From: Phlebiopsis flavidoalba
Taxonomy: Eukaryota > Basidiomycota > Agaricomycetes > Polyporales > Phanerochaetaceae
Direction of reading: 5' to 3'
NCBI GenBank assembly: GCA_035772785.1
Contig: JAOCPU010000005.1
Span: 248,001-312,000, forward strand
DNA length: 64,000 nucleotides
The position numbers were made by a program, and so were the translations under genes. How positions within the stretch are numbered: position 1 is the stretch's first letter; each line of letters opens with the position of its first letter. Under the pieces are notes generated by a model that saw only the letters and a list, made by a program, of their open reading frames with translations, made no database searches and was not told the DNA's origin. Positions 1 through 13,548 of this stretch are shown here, piece by piece.

Positions 1-1411
1 ACTGTCAGTCAGCTGCGAGTCTTACCCACGAGCCTTAGGTGCACCACATACCCTCGTCAATATACCATTCTCGATCGTATAAAAGAATGACTGAATGAAG
101 CATTTGATCGAGACTATTCGTGAAAATCGAGTGTCAGACCTGTCAACGCCGCATACTAAAAGAGGAAGGTGGAAGAGACTGACTCGGTACTTCCAGTGCG
201 ACTGTTCCACAAGAAGTAGCACATAAATGTGGCAATCATGACGTCGACGAAGGTAGAGAGGGCAAGGCCTAGAGTGAAAACCCACTACGAGAGAATAATA
301 GTCAGCCACGAGCATATTGATTTCGCGTTTGGGTTAATTCGCTTACTCTGATCTCGTCAAAGAACCTCGAGTAAACTCTTGAGCTGAATCCTAGAGCGTC
401 ATGGGGAATTTAGGCGAGTACATCAAGGACGTAGATTAGAGATACTTGCATCTTGGCGCAGGTCACTTTGATGGGCAATACGCTAATGAGAAAATAGGGA
501 TGGCAGCATAGTATGAGGGCGCGTACCACATGCGGATGCTGACCAAGATTCGCTGTCAGAGATTTATGCTAAGAAGTATGAGCGGAACTCACCAAGCCGA
601 AATAACGCAAAAAAAGCCTGATTACATTGTCAGTAAGCTCATACCATCCAGCGGCAGCATGACGCACAATAGGGCCACCAAGCAATCCATAGCTTTCCTT
701 TGCTCACTGAGAGCGCTATCAGCGATGTCGATGTTCGGTTTTGTTCTCACACTCACGCTTATACAATCTGTGTACAAAAAAACTGCAGCTTTATGAGCCT
801 AGATAACGATAAATTTATCTTGCTGCACACGCACCAATGAACACAGAAAGTGAGAACAGCCTTCGTAATTATGAGCTTTGCGTACGGCTGATAGTCGGCA
901 ACGCTACTTACCGTCACTGCAACGGTCACGCCGAGAGACCTAGGCGTGAAATTAGCCGTTGAGATAGGGTAGACCCTGGTCAGCACACTCACCAGAAGAT
1001 CTTGTCGTGAATATCTACGTTGCCAAAACTCGCGACTAGATATTCCCAGTTGGAAGTACCGACGAGAATGGTGTGGAAGACGTCGAGTAGCCTGAGTATT
1101 CAATCACATCGATGTGGTGGCGTGGTAAGCAAGTCAAACTTACCATATTACTGTGACCTAAATATATATCTGATTAGCTGTTCAAGGTAAACCATATTTG
1201 TTGCCGCACCAGGATTTTAATAGTAAGATAATCCTTCGTGTAATTCCGTACGTACTGGTACGCCTGCATGGACACGGCGCCAGAAAGGCTGCATGACGGG
1301 GTCAAGTGGATGCACTGAGACTGAAAAAGAATTGACTTACAACGTACAAATAAGCCCGCCGAGGAAAAGAGCCCCAAGGGTGGGACGAATGTCGGTAGTT
1401 GGGTCAGCCAT
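1..1411 (-). CDS. DUF6534-family multi-pass membrane protein (partial, runs off left edge)
   Basis: A basidiomycete membrane protein of the DUF6534 type; the function of this family is not known. The ATG at 1411 opens with MADPTTDIRPTLGALFLGGL, exon 1 ends at 1341 (GTAAGT), and exon 2 starts at 1288 with LSGAVSMQAYQYVRNYTKDY. A 14-nt exon (GTCACAGTAATATG) gives the VTVIW join to LLDVFHTILVGTSNWEYLV near 1095-1040. Further short exons carry AVLTFCVH and, across an 8-T run, FFVHRLYK. The DUF6534 core near 285-180 reads LALSTFVDVMIATFMCYFLW then NSRTG, followed by YTIENGILTR just before an intron. Exon order, hydrophobic segments and the FVHRLY and NSRTG signatures match the family. The C-terminus lies outside the window. 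A TATAATAA-like box lies about 85 bp upstream of the ATG. Exon joins are inferred by eye. Confidence 0.75.
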
Positions 1412-2409
1412 CGAAAACGGAAAAAAGCAGAGAAACAAGGAAGGGCAAAACAGACCGCAAAAAGAGGGTCGTGCCGACCCCCATACGATTATTATATTAT
1501 CACCCTTTCGCGGCTCCCGCTAGTGTCAGCGCCTGGTCTCATTCTGCTCCCAGCGTTGATGGGTGATTGCGCGCCCCGTGACGAAGGGTCCCTAAAGCCC
1601 ACCCAACTGCCCAGCCATCAACGTCCCATACAATCGAAAACGCATCGTGACGCCAGCGATGCCACGCGCACGGCGAGGACTTGCCCGTTTCGCTTTCGCT
1701 GGCCTCGGGTGGGACGCACGGCGGACTCAAACGCTCGAGGCTCGGGGTTCGCGAAGGACGGAGAGTGCGCTGCCGCGACGTACGGGGTGGTGGGTATGAA
1801 CCCTATCACTGGTCGATCCCGTACGCTCTGGCTGGCTTGTGGACGAGGCGAGACGTCCGATACGCGTACGAAGGGGATCACATTTGCGGCATACTTCACA
1901 CGCGATCGGCCACTCGTCGGGGGCCTTCCCAAGCGACCCGCTGATGTCTCTAGCCGTGAATCTTCCACGACAGCGGTACTTTGCGAGCGCAGCTCTTTTT
2001 CTAACCTTCTTGCGTCTCTCCGTTGAAGTGCGCGAGGGTGAGAAGACGTCCCCGAGCGCGGACCAAGGAGCTTCCTATTAAACCGTGGCCTATGTACACG
2101 GCTTGTTTTACGTGGCCTTTTGGTTTTTTACTATGTACGGCTGTTATTTGTTTGTCTTTGGTGTAAAAATGTCCTATAAACGCGGTCCTTGTAGCGCAAT
2201 CTCACCACACGTTGGAAGGATACGCCCACCTCTGAGCAGCACACATTCGATAGTCACAGCGATGCTAGCAACAACGACAGTTGCGAGGCTCGATCACACT
2301 GAGGTCAATCTAGGAGCTCAACGATAGAATTACACCAACGAATAGTGGGGTAGTAATGGTACATCACATGATACAGTCAACAGCCACGACGAATCCTCCC
2401 AGACGACAT
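1412..2409. other. Intergenic region without a convincing gene
   Basis: Lies between the start of the DUF6534 gene and the 3' end of the polyubiquitin gene. The part at 1520-2080 is GC-rich and has open frames on both strands, but none shows a family motif, a signal peptide or a believable exon structure. The AT-rich stretch near 1485-1500 is probably the DUF6534 promoter. Confidence 0.5.
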
Positions 2410-3743
<1,334 letters not shown>

Positions 3744-4460
3744 ACGTTGTAGAGCGTGTGGATGGGGGAAGGTGGTGGTTGAGGAGAGAGGGCTGTGGCG
3801 CTGCCCGTCGGCTTATCAAGCGCTGCGGGGCTGACTCGGGGCGCAGCCGAAAGGGCGTCTACGTCACCGAAACAGGCAAGTGTCGTCAACGTCAGGCCGA
3901 CTCAGACTCGAGTGCCTGACATAACCCGGCCCCTGCGCAATTTTGGTAGCCTGTTAAATTTTACGAGTCATAGGAGCGAGATGGAGCCATTTCTTTCAAT
4001 TGTTTCATTTTTTATCGCTCGAAAATCTTCAAAGCAGGCCAGAATCACTGTGGAAGGTACCCAAGCCTTTGTCCTTTCGCCGTGATAGATGCGATGCTCG
4101 CGGACAAGAAGAAAATTCAAGCCATGCAACTGGATGCTAGTGAATTGTATCCACATCGAGACGAGCTTCACGCTCGGAATTTGCAAGCATTGTCTCACTT
4201 GATCAGAGTCTAGCGTCATGGTGTCGACCCTTGAGTGCTGGAGGTAGTGAGATGGTGCACCGATGTGAACTTGAACGACATTCTCTGCTAAAACAACCCA
4301 GAGTGATTGCATAAGAATATAGCAATGGGGGTTGGATCGTAGCGGAGCACGAGCCGTGCGCGGTATCCGATGTCGGACATCACTCGTAGCACATGTCATC
4401 TACAGACCGATCGTAAATCCGACTCCCAAGGAGTACCTTGAGGACTGGCTTCTCTTCCTT

Positions 4461-5345
4461 TCAATAGTGACATTGATTGGACGTACCTATGTCGACGTAG
4501 AGTTGAAGCTCGATAGTGCGCAAGCTCCTGGCTCCCGTGAGCGCTGAGCTTTGATAAAGAACTAGCATATGGAAGTAATATGGAAGTAATATTGGACCGT
4601 AGGGTACCAGGCCTCTTCGTCGTGAGGATCTCGAAGACTGGGATTTGTCTTCCCGTGCGTCGAGGCACTTTCGATCCACAATTTCGAGCCTGAAGTATTG
4701 TACCGTCGTGCATGTCACCACCCGCATCTCCGCCGGAGCGACCTTCTCGGCCGCACAAACCATCGCGCCCCGTGAGAAAGGTACAAAACCATCACGGTCA
4801 GCGACGGCCTGCTCACTCGGTACGGCCTCCCTGGATGGAAGTGCAACTCCTCCTGGGAAAGCCACCGCTCGGAGGCGGGAATAAGAACCGCTCGTCGCGC
4901 TGGACGATATGTGCGAACAGAGGACATTTGCGTCTTCTCAGGGACAAAGCTGTGTATGCACATCACCCAGTCACAAAGGTCCCCTGAGAAAACCTTTCGT
5001 GCCGAGAACAGAGTTTTGATATATTCTTGTGGATAACAGAGAGTTTATTGGGGTCTGTGGTCATATGCGTACAGTAAGGTGAGAAGACGGCCTCAATGTT
5101 GATAAAACAGACCGATACGGACGACCTGCCCTAGGGTTTTGCAGAGTAGCGGGCCGGGATAGGTGCGAGCGAGAGAATGGAAAGGCATGAAACAGTATCC
5201 GACGAGAAAGATGATCATCAAAAAATCAGTAAGTCGAGTACATCGTGAGGATTGCGTTTGTGAGCGGGACGAAGTCATTTGAAGACATAATAAGATATCT
5301 GGATTTGCGAGATTCAGCCCACGAATAGCAAGAATGTGTTGAAAG
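4461..5345 (-). pseudogene. Cytochrome P450 remnant (N-terminal anchor and heme region only)
   Basis: Minus-strand fragments of a microsomal P450. A hydrophobic anchor FLMIIFLVGYCFMPF followed by the proline-rich hinge YPGPLLCK lies near 5220-5130. The C-terminal part follows after only about 150 bp: VPEKTQMSS, QRDERFLFPP and SERWL near 4950-4860, then the heme region FVPFSRGAMVCAAEKVAPAE and MRVVTCTTVQYF near 4790-4680. The canonical heme loop is FxxGxRxCxG; here Arg is Met and the final Gly is Ala. The roughly 300 central residues, including the I-helix AGxDT and the K-helix ExxR, are not visible. I infer an internally deleted, nonfunctional copy. Frame changes in the region could be sequence errors, but they cannot explain the missing middle. 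Confidence 0.55.
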
Positions 5346-5369
5346 GAATACTGCATCCTGTACACGCAA

Positions 5370-7180
5370 ACAAAACGGGTGCCCGTCGCGGAAGGAGAGC
5401 TGAGTTCATGATCTCAGAAGAGGTCAAAGGTCGGACGGCCAGAGACTGCATCGTTGCTACTATCAAGAGTCCCATGATTCTACCGGCTCAAATCAGTGGT
5501 TAGGCTTTTTGAGCTCTTCCACCGCACTATCATTGAGCAAAGGATGGTCAACCGTTTCAGAGACACCGCGAAATGACCAACTTCATATTCATGACTTGCA
5601 AGAGTGCGGTTGAAAGATTTGCTATGTACGCAGACCAAGGCAAGAGCAGAGACACGTTGGTCACAGCTCTTTTTCGTTGGATGAAGGCGTAAAAGTCTGC
5701 GTCTAACCTATTTGTACAAAAAAAGGTTCAACTCCATCAGTAGCTCATTGACGTGCAAGATACACGAAACAATGCGCCCGCGCTTTGAATTGCGCCCTAA
5801 ATGCTCGCAGCTCACGCAGTTTGTGGTTTCAAACTCTCCAATATGAGTATACACTATGCGATAACTCAGCGACTGATATATGACAGCGATCATCCGTGTG
5901 AGGGGTGACTGGACCAAACCACTTACCGGCCGATGAACAAAAACTGATTAGCTTAAAGTTTGTGTAGAGCATTGGTTGGCACTATATCACCACGACTCGC
6001 ACATGAGCCTGAGTGGTGCTATAGCCTTGAGATCGCACTTGAGGCAGCATCTCCCTCCTCCGTTTGGAGAGCTCGTGCTGGTCTGGATTTAGCAACAAAT
6101 TCACTCTTCAAGGATATGCATGCTACAAATCTACTGAGTCGCAACATCGCGATGATAAGAATATTCAATACGTTGATTAAAAAGATTTACTCACCTGCGG
6201 CATCGGTAGTTTCTCTTTTGCGCTCTGAGACTCGCAATGCGTGTCGGATGCACACTCGTCCATTGCTTTTGAGTGTTGACGGGATCGGTTGAGATCAGTC
6301 ACCGTGATGAAGCAATCGAGTTTTAATACGGTGTTCAGACATGCCCCGCGGTCCCGTGTACTTGCGATGAGGGTAGAGGCTGACAGTCAGTGCTACGAGC
6401 AAGCCGCAAACTCACAACACCAGGCAACTTGAGAGTTGCAATTTTGATAAGCGCCTCTTGATTATTTCCGGATGATTCGGGGTTTCCTTTTTTAATACCT
6501 CGGCCACGGCTTACGGAACGGTCGCGTTTTTTTCTCTCCTCTGTAAGCGTGTGATAAATTACAGAAACTGAGCAAGCATCGGGAGCTTTTGTTGCAGTGA
6601 TGGGCTCTTGGTAACCGTAGTCAAAGTGGTGGGAAAATTCTGAGGTGAATGTCGGGCACGGATCGCTTTCGCCGGGCCAGCTGTGGTTACACTGTTCGTC
6701 AAGTCTGTGTCAAGTCAAACCGCCACAATGTATCTCAAGGGGCAACTCAGCTCGGAAAACAAAGACTCATCCGACGGAAAGGCTGAATTTTGAAACATGA
6801 ATCGGTTAACATTCTCATACGTCATGCCGGATAAGGGCTTGCATTTTGAACATGCAAAACCTTATCGGGTGTGACCTACTGACCCTGACACTTGAATATT
6901 ATCGCGCTCGAAAAAAATTCCTTTTCTCCTGTTTGGTACATATCTTCTACCCCCATCTCAGCGACTTCGGCGAGGACCGGACCGAGCGAAAAGGCGACAT
7001 TGTGTCTTCGAGCCTCTTTTTCCACCACCGCCATGAACCGAAGCTGGATCGCAGTTGCCCGGGGAAGCATGGTTGAAGACAGGGGGCGGCTGCGCTCGCA
7101 GCATCGGAGAAGGCGAGAAGAGTGAGCGCTGCCGACCTGGGGCACAGCGAAAAGAGCAAGACAGGGACGGAAGAGCGGAC
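5370..7180. other. No supportable gene
   Basis: Short open frames occur on both strands. The only partly gene-like spot is a minus-strand ATG near 6270 opening MDECASDTHCESQSAKEKL before a GTGAGT donor, but no continuation was found. Nothing else was recognised. Confidence 0.4.
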
Positions 7181-7420
7181 ATCTGATGAGATCTTTCGCG
7201 TTTTCCTGTACGATTTGGGTCGACAAATCGACGAGGATGGCAGGGAGCTCGAAGCCCGACGCTGGCGCAGAACGATCAGAGAAATGCCATGAGCCCAGCC
7301 GCTGTCGAACAAGAACAAAACCGTCTCTTGCTTCCGCCGCTCATCTTCTCTCAACGTCCGTGGCGGGCGTCGCCTCCCCTCTCTGACCAGTCGCCCCCAC
7401 GTTCTTGTCGACTCGCCAGG

Positions 7421-8806
7421 ATGCCCGCCAGGAACATTCTCAGAGGACGGCGAGCTCCTCTCTCCGCTGAGGTATGCTCCCTTCGTTTTCAGTCTCCCCC
7501 TCTCTTGGACTACTCGGAACAAGACATTGCGGAAATCATGGCGCGCACAGAGGTCGCTGCACTTGTCGACCGCAATCGCCAGCGTCATGGCCATGGATAT
7601 CCCGTCCCCCACCGCCCATGCAACGCACCGATTGGCGTGTACATCCTGCCGGAAGGGTATACCCGCTCAGTGGCCAGCAAACACATCGCTCTCTCCTGGC
7701 TGGGTACCCCATCCGCCGGCAACCAGCAGAGTCGTGCCACCAATCCTCCTATGCACAAGGTTTGGATTGTCGATTGTAAGACCTGCGTATGTTATGTTTT
7801 TTTGACGAACAGGGGCATGAAGGTGGGCATATATGCTTCTTCTAATAAACAAAAAACGGAGCTCATTTTCGACACAGGCAGTGCTGCTCTTGCATCCCAG
7901 CGTGCCTCTCTATGTTCAACGGAATGCCATGCCTATCAATTGTTTTCAGCGCAAGCCATGACAGCAGAAGCAACGGCGTCCTCATCTTCGCGCGCCCGTG
8001 CGGCTTCTCTTAATGATTCCGGAGCGTCCGCGGTCAGCTGCACGAACTTGCGATTGCCTTACCCAGACACTCTGGTGTCATGGGTTGTGGTACTGCCACC
8101 GGATACATGATCGTCACTCCCTGCATTCGCTGCACATCTTCCGTAGCTCCAAACAACCGATCCACGAACGGTCATCGTTTTGTGTTTTATTCTGCAGAAA
8201 TTGTCGCGAGCGAGAGGCACTACGTTCCAGGCGAAGGCGGTATTATTACGGAGACGCAAGTAGTTACACTCTTCTACCCTGTTCCGGGGCCCGCGGAGCC
8301 GCAGTCAGGACCACGATACCATGCACTTCGCGCTGCTTCCCGCGGACCGGGTAATATGGCAGCCCATGCACATGTGCCATCCAAACCTGCATATACCCAG
8401 TCCACATACTCCCAACCCTTATCCAAGGTACAATGCACGGTCGACTTTGTCTTCACCGCGCTCTCCCTATCGAGCCTTCGTCCCCTCATTCCGACATTAC
8501 CTCTTCCCCGCCTCCCCTCGCACCGATCACACCTCCGCGCACTATTACGAGGACACCCCCCACCTCAAATCGAAACCGTTCATCTCCGCGAAGGCGACGT
8601 CGTCTTCTGGCATCATTTGGTTCGCAGTGGGGAGATCTCTGCCGTAGTGGACGACCCTCGTGCACGCGCCCCTGCGCACGCACGAGGAGAAGGGACGCAC
8701 AGTCAGACTCGATAAAGGCAGAGAAATCAGAAGCTACCACCACGTCGCGCAAGATGGTTTTTTGGACGTTAGCCAGGAATTTAACGCATTCTCACACGAT
8801 CCTTAA
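7421..8806 (+). CDS. Uncharacterised protein (tentative)
   Basis: Not recognised. Coding-like fragments on the plus strand: MPARNILRGRRAPL at 7421, then KTELIFDTGSAALASQ near 7860, and the best stretch at 8200-8806, with YVPGEGGIITE, VTLFYPVPGPAEPQ, a GTACAATG donor near 8430, ETVHLREGDVVFWHHLVRSG and, after frame changes, GFLDVSQEFNAFSHDP ending in TAA at 8804-8806. The DTGS string recalls aspartic proteases, but no second DTG motif or flap region follows, so I do not assign that family. Start, introns and frame are uncertain. Confidence 0.25.
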
Positions 8807-8809
8807 CGT

Positions 8810-10640
8810 GACATGTACGACCTCGTTCCCTCCCACCCTCTCTCATTTCACGATACCTCCTTCCGCGGACTCTTACTTGTGCATTATTTGGATTCCAGCC
8901 ATCCGGATTCATGTGTTATTGCCTCTAAGCCTTTTTATTACTCTGTGCATATACCAAACTTCGAGATGTATCATCCCCTTATAGCTTTAGCCCAACAACG
9001 GAACCTTGTAAAGCAATGTAACGATAGTCACTCTGGAGAGTAAAACCCGAATACCATGATCAGTTATCTCTTATCCCGGCATGGCTGGAAGACCCCCTAA
9101 CTGCCAGGAGAAACGCCATCCGGAGAGACTAGTACGCATCTCATTTGTCGTCTCATCCGCAGATCACTGACAACACTAGATGGCTAACCCGTAGGCGAGT
9201 TATTCGGTCGCAACCGTAAGGCAATGTTGGTTGTGCCAGGTTATAGCCATGCCCAGTGACTTCCTCGGCCCTATCCGGTCCCCACGGAGGGAGGACATCT
9301 CACCACTGAGCTACACTATATTGCTGTGGCTGCCTCGGTCGAGCCCACACATACTTGATGTGAGTGCTGTACCGAGGTCACTTGCCCTCCGGTCCAATTC
9401 CACTTGCTCGGGGACGGAATGAATCTGCGTAGACTGGCATGAAAGGTGGCGTTTAAAGGGTTTTGCATCGTATGGGTTCGCCTTCGCGGACGGGTGGCGC
9501 AGTGCAAGTGGAAATTCCGTGCATGCTTAACGGACAGGGTCCGACTAAGCATTCCAGGTGCTTCGACGCAAATTTCACAAATTAATTGCAAAAGACTCGT
9601 TGCTGAACCCGCTGATGTCGCGCAGGGTTTCGGTACATCTTGTTAAGCAGCCGATCCCAGGGGAGTAAGCCGACAACGCAGCTCATTGCACACCTCTAGC
9701 GCGCCAAATCCGCGTTGGTACTACTGTCCGGTCATGGGCCGCGGCATCCATTTGGAAGTCGATTTCCCTCGACGCCCCCGCATTTCGGGCAGTGCAGCAT
9801 GCTCAAGCTTTCTTGATATTACTAAGGCACATTAAGCCCATCGAGCCCTTGGTACTCCACTTCAGGCCTATTTGGCTCAATCCATATGACACCGCCGCTG
9901 TAGCCTCATGTAAATCGTCGATGTTTACTCACGCTACCTCCTATAGACATGTGCGTCATTCGCGAACGTCTTTGTCCATTGGCTTCCCGTTATAACAAGC
10001 CGATAAGCACCTATGTAGTGTTCTAATACTCACACACTGTTCCCGCAACAACGTACGAATGGTACGTCCCGTTATCCGTAGCAAAGGCCACATTGAAACG
10101 CTCACACAACTATTCTCTCCGCTGTGATATTACCATATAATCCAGGTCCATATATTACCCCACACAACAATCCAAGAAGCTCAAGATGCAGACTTCCCAA
10201 AGGAAATCATCACCTACGTTTCACCGATATCTGCATCTCTCGACCCGGATCAAGGAAGCCCGACGGTCGCTGGGAAAATCTGGCCCTCCATCGAGGCAAC
10301 GCCCCCACTGTGGCCTTGTGGCGGGTTGACGGGTGTGCTCTCCGCTGTCGTAGGCTACCGCACGGACGATTCCCACCTGGACCTCTTCATGGGAATATGG
10401 GCACATACGAAGCCCGCCGCTCTCAGTTTTTGGGGCCGCCTCTCCCCGTACCCGACTGCGCCTTGCCTGATTTTCCAACGCCCCACGCACAACACATGAT
10501 CGCTCTTCTCCGTGGCTGGAAGAGGGGAAGCGACGCAGGTCCTCGTTGAAGGCACAGTAATCTCACTATGATCCTTATCTTACGTTGTCGCCATACGAGT
10601 CGTCCGACCGCAATAATGCCAATATTCAAGCTTATATGTG
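8810..10640. other. Region without a convincing gene
   Basis: A possible coding patch at 10140-10480 (plus strand, fragments such as EIITYVSPISASLDPDQGSP and SHLDLFMGIWAHTKP) has no recognised domain and changes frame. The rest shows nothing. A minus-strand tRNA A-box-like string lies near 9302-9320 but no T-arm follows. Confidence 0.35.
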
Positions 10641-10642
10641 AG

Positions 10643-10648
10643 TATAAA
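10643..10648 (+). promoter_or_regulatory. TATA box of the first sedolisin gene
   Basis: TATAAA, 78 bp upstream of the ATG at 10726, in the usual place for a fungal TATA promoter. Confidence 0.55.
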
Positions 10649-10725
10649 GGTAGAGAGGAGACGAAGGTTTGTTCTCTAGGACCTCGCTCCAGTCATCTCC
10701 TCACCCCCGGTCAGAGTCTTGCGAC

Positions 10726-12753
10726 ATGGTAGCTTCAGGTCTCTTTCTCGCTTCGCTCTTTGCGTTCGCGCTTGCCAACCCCTTGAGCCGCCGTGCCATG
10801 ACAGTGCACGAGTCGCGCTCTGAGGTTCCAGAGGGTTTTGTCAAGCAGGGCCCTGCGCCCGCTGACACTGTCTTGAACATGCGCCTTGCGCTCAAGCAGA
10901 ACGACCCCGCTGGCCTTGAGGACGCCGTCATGGCCGTCAGCACACCGGGCAATGCCCGCTTCGGTCAACACTTGACCAAGGAACAGGTGCATTTCGACCA
11001 GCTGGTGGTGTTTTACCTCAGTCTCACTATTGATGTACAGGTCGAGGCATTCGTCGCTCCCACCAAGGAGACCGTCGACCGCCGTCACCTCGTTCCTGAA
11101 GGAGATAACGGCATCTCCGCGAAGACGTCGTCGCCCGCCGGCGACTGGCTCTCGTTCAGCATATCCCGTCAGCAAGGCCAACGAGATCTTCGACGCTGAC
11201 TTCAACGTGTTCACTGAGCACCAGGACAGCGGCAGCGAGAGTCTCGTCACTATGGCGTACTCGATCCCGACGGACCTCACCGACCACATCGAGCTCGTGC
11301 ACCCAACGATCAGCTTCAACAACCCCTTAGGCCTCAAGCCCACATTCACCGTTCCCCCGAAGCTGGTGCCCCGCTGCCAGCAACATCAGCATTGACGCTG
11401 TGCCTGCGTCCTGCTCGAGCACTATCACCCCTACCTGCCTCCAAGACCTCTACGGCATACCTACCACCCCTGCGACGGTCAAATCGAACACATTAGGTGT
11501 TTCGGGATACATCGAGCAGTTTGCCAACGAGGCAGATCTGAAGGTGAGTCGCATCTTCTTAAACGGGTTTTTTTACTAAGGTTGTTTCTCATAGTCCTTC
11601 CTCACGGCTCTCCGCCCTGATATTAGCTCTGCTACCACATTTGCTCTGCAAACATTGGACGGAGGGTCTAACCCACAGTCTCAATCACAAGCAGGTATTG
11701 AGGCTGATCTTGACACTCAGTACACCATCGGCGTCGCTACTGGTGTTCCGGTCACGTTTATCTCCTGCGGAGAGCAGAACAAGGACAGTCTCGGTGGTTT
11801 CCTTGACCAGATCAACTTCCTCCTCGCCGAGAATGCTCCCCCGCAAGTACTCACCACCTCATACGGACAGAACGAGAACACCGTCTCGAGTAAACTTGCC
11901 AAGTGAGATACCTTCTGCAGGTTTTCATAGACAACGTGGCTGATACGGTTTCAGCTCGCTGTGTAATGCTCACATGCAGCTTGTGGCCGCGGAACTTCCA
12001 TCCTCTTCTCATCCGGCGACGGCGGTGTTGCAGGCTCGCAAACCACCCATTGCACGACTTTTTTTTCCTCCCGACGTTCCCGTCTGGCTGCTCCTTGTAA
12101 GTGTCAAGCCGCCACGCAAGTACATTTTCACTGAACCTATCCGCAGGCACAACCTCTGTCGGCGCGACTACCGGTGTTCCCGAGACCTCGCGTCCTTCTC
12201 TTCCGGAGGCTTTTCCAACATCTTCACGCAGCCCCAGCTTCCAGGCGTCTGCCGTCAAGGCCTACCTCGCCAAACTCGGGGCAACACTAACGCCGGCAAT
12301 TTCACCCCGACGGGACGTGCCTTCCCCGACACATACTCTGCCCAGGGCGAGAACGTCGAGATTGTCTTCCAGCAGCAGACTGGTCTCGTCGCGGGTACCT
12401 CGTGCTCGAGCCCCATCTTCGCCTCCATCATCGCCCTCATCAACATGACGACAGACTCGCTGCGCATGAGAGGCAGGCCAAGGGCCCCCTCGGATTGGCC
12501 CTAAAAAAAAAAAAAAAAAAAAACCCCTTCCTGTACGGCGCGGCGGCGTCGACCTTCAGCGACATCACGACGGGCAGCAACCCCGGCTGTAATACCAACG
12601 GCTTCCCACGCAGAGGCCGGATGGGACCCGGTCGGTACGTCAGGCTTACCTCATTGCGAGAACACTCCGCTCATTTTCCTGCAGGTCACCGGACTGGGTA
12701 CCCCTAACTTTGCCAAGCTCCTCGCGGCCGCAGAGGCTGCCTTTGGCCTGTAG
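10726..12753 (+). CDS. Sedolisin (S53), tripeptidyl-peptidase-like, secreted
   Basis: A secreted acid serine-carboxyl peptidase that removes tripeptides from protein N-termini. The signal peptide is MVASGLFLASLFAFALA. The pro-domain follows (FVKQGPAPADTVLNMRLALK, FGQHLTKEQ), with an intron at 10987-11040. Catalytic Glu and Asp are in GIEADLDTQY (ExxxD), the oxyanion Asp in LFSSGDGGVAG, and the catalytic Ser in GTSCSSPIFASIIALIN. The C-terminal calcium-binding region ends VTGLGTPNFAKLLAAAEAAF with TAG at 12751-12753. At least three frame changes occur, one at an 8-T run near 12058. A 21-A run at 12503-12523 replaces the expected FLN before PFLYGAAA and still translates as lysines in frame. A paralogue lies at 26021-28092 on the other strand. 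Full-length family architecture; activity depends on whether the indels are artefacts. Confidence 0.9.
12503..12523 (+). repeat. A21 homopolymer inside the sedolisin coding region
   Basis: Twenty-one consecutive A residues inside a conserved exon, between GPLGLAL and NPFLYG. The paralogue at 26 kb reads GPLGFLNPFLYY at this place without any run, so this is either a consensus artefact or a real repeat expansion. Confidence 0.8.
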
Positions 12754-13548
12754 AAAATGGACGATAATGAAGCACGGTGTCGGTATGGGACCCGACGAGG
12801 TTCTGAGTGATTGTGTTGTATAATATCTAGGGCACTCATTGGACTCTCATACTGAAATGAAATGCACGCACTTTTATCTGCAAGCTTCTCCGTTTGCATC
12901 TTTCTCCGAAATGGCTGTGAGAAAAAAGAGGTCTGCGACTCCCATTGTACAGAACCTGCCTTTTTGAGCAAGTGCGCGATCAATTGATGTATTCTCACGT
13001 GGCGGCCGAAGTTCTAGACGCCCTCATGTTCTAATCGTGATTTCGGTCTATCAAGGTTGACGATGCCTCAACATACGCAGCCTAGGGCTATTGGACCAAA
13101 TAAGCACCGCAGAAAACTCTCTGGTTTACACTTATAGTAGGCGAACTCACCCAGACAGATTCTAACCGCGGTTTGTGCACGAACTCACCCCTGCTCCTTT
13201 CCTAGCCGCCTGCCGTCATCCCTAAATCAAAGTTACCAATTGTCCTAACGTACACCAGATTCGTCGGCCCAAATATGAGTCGGAAACGTCGGTGAGTGGA
13301 TGATCTCGGACAAAAGGATCCCTTTGTGGCCCTTCACACGCGTCACGCTCCGCCGCTACGACCCCTCCAAAGTGGCTAGGCGCCTACGACTGCGTGCGCC
13401 GCCGTGGCCTAGAACGCGACACGCTGGCTTTGCTAATGTATTTTCGTCCGTTTCCGCTGGCCTCCGCTTCCTACAGTCTTTTTAAACATGCGGTGGGCTC
13501 CGGTTCTGAGTCCCCCTTTCTACGCTGCCCGACTGCTGAGGGAGTACA
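12754..13548. other. Intergenic region
   Basis: Sedolisin 3' flank and promoter of the next plus-strand gene. No RNA gene or repeat noticed. Confidence 0.5.

Noticed and set aside
7860..8110. Aspartic protease suggested by ELIFDTGSAAL
   Set aside because: No flap Tyr region and no second DTG/DSG motif follow, and the downstream sequence does not resemble family A1.
9231..9330. tRNA gene on the minus strand
   Set aside because: An A-box-like TAGCTCAGTGGT and a plausible anticodon stem exist, but there is no T-arm or acceptor pairing.
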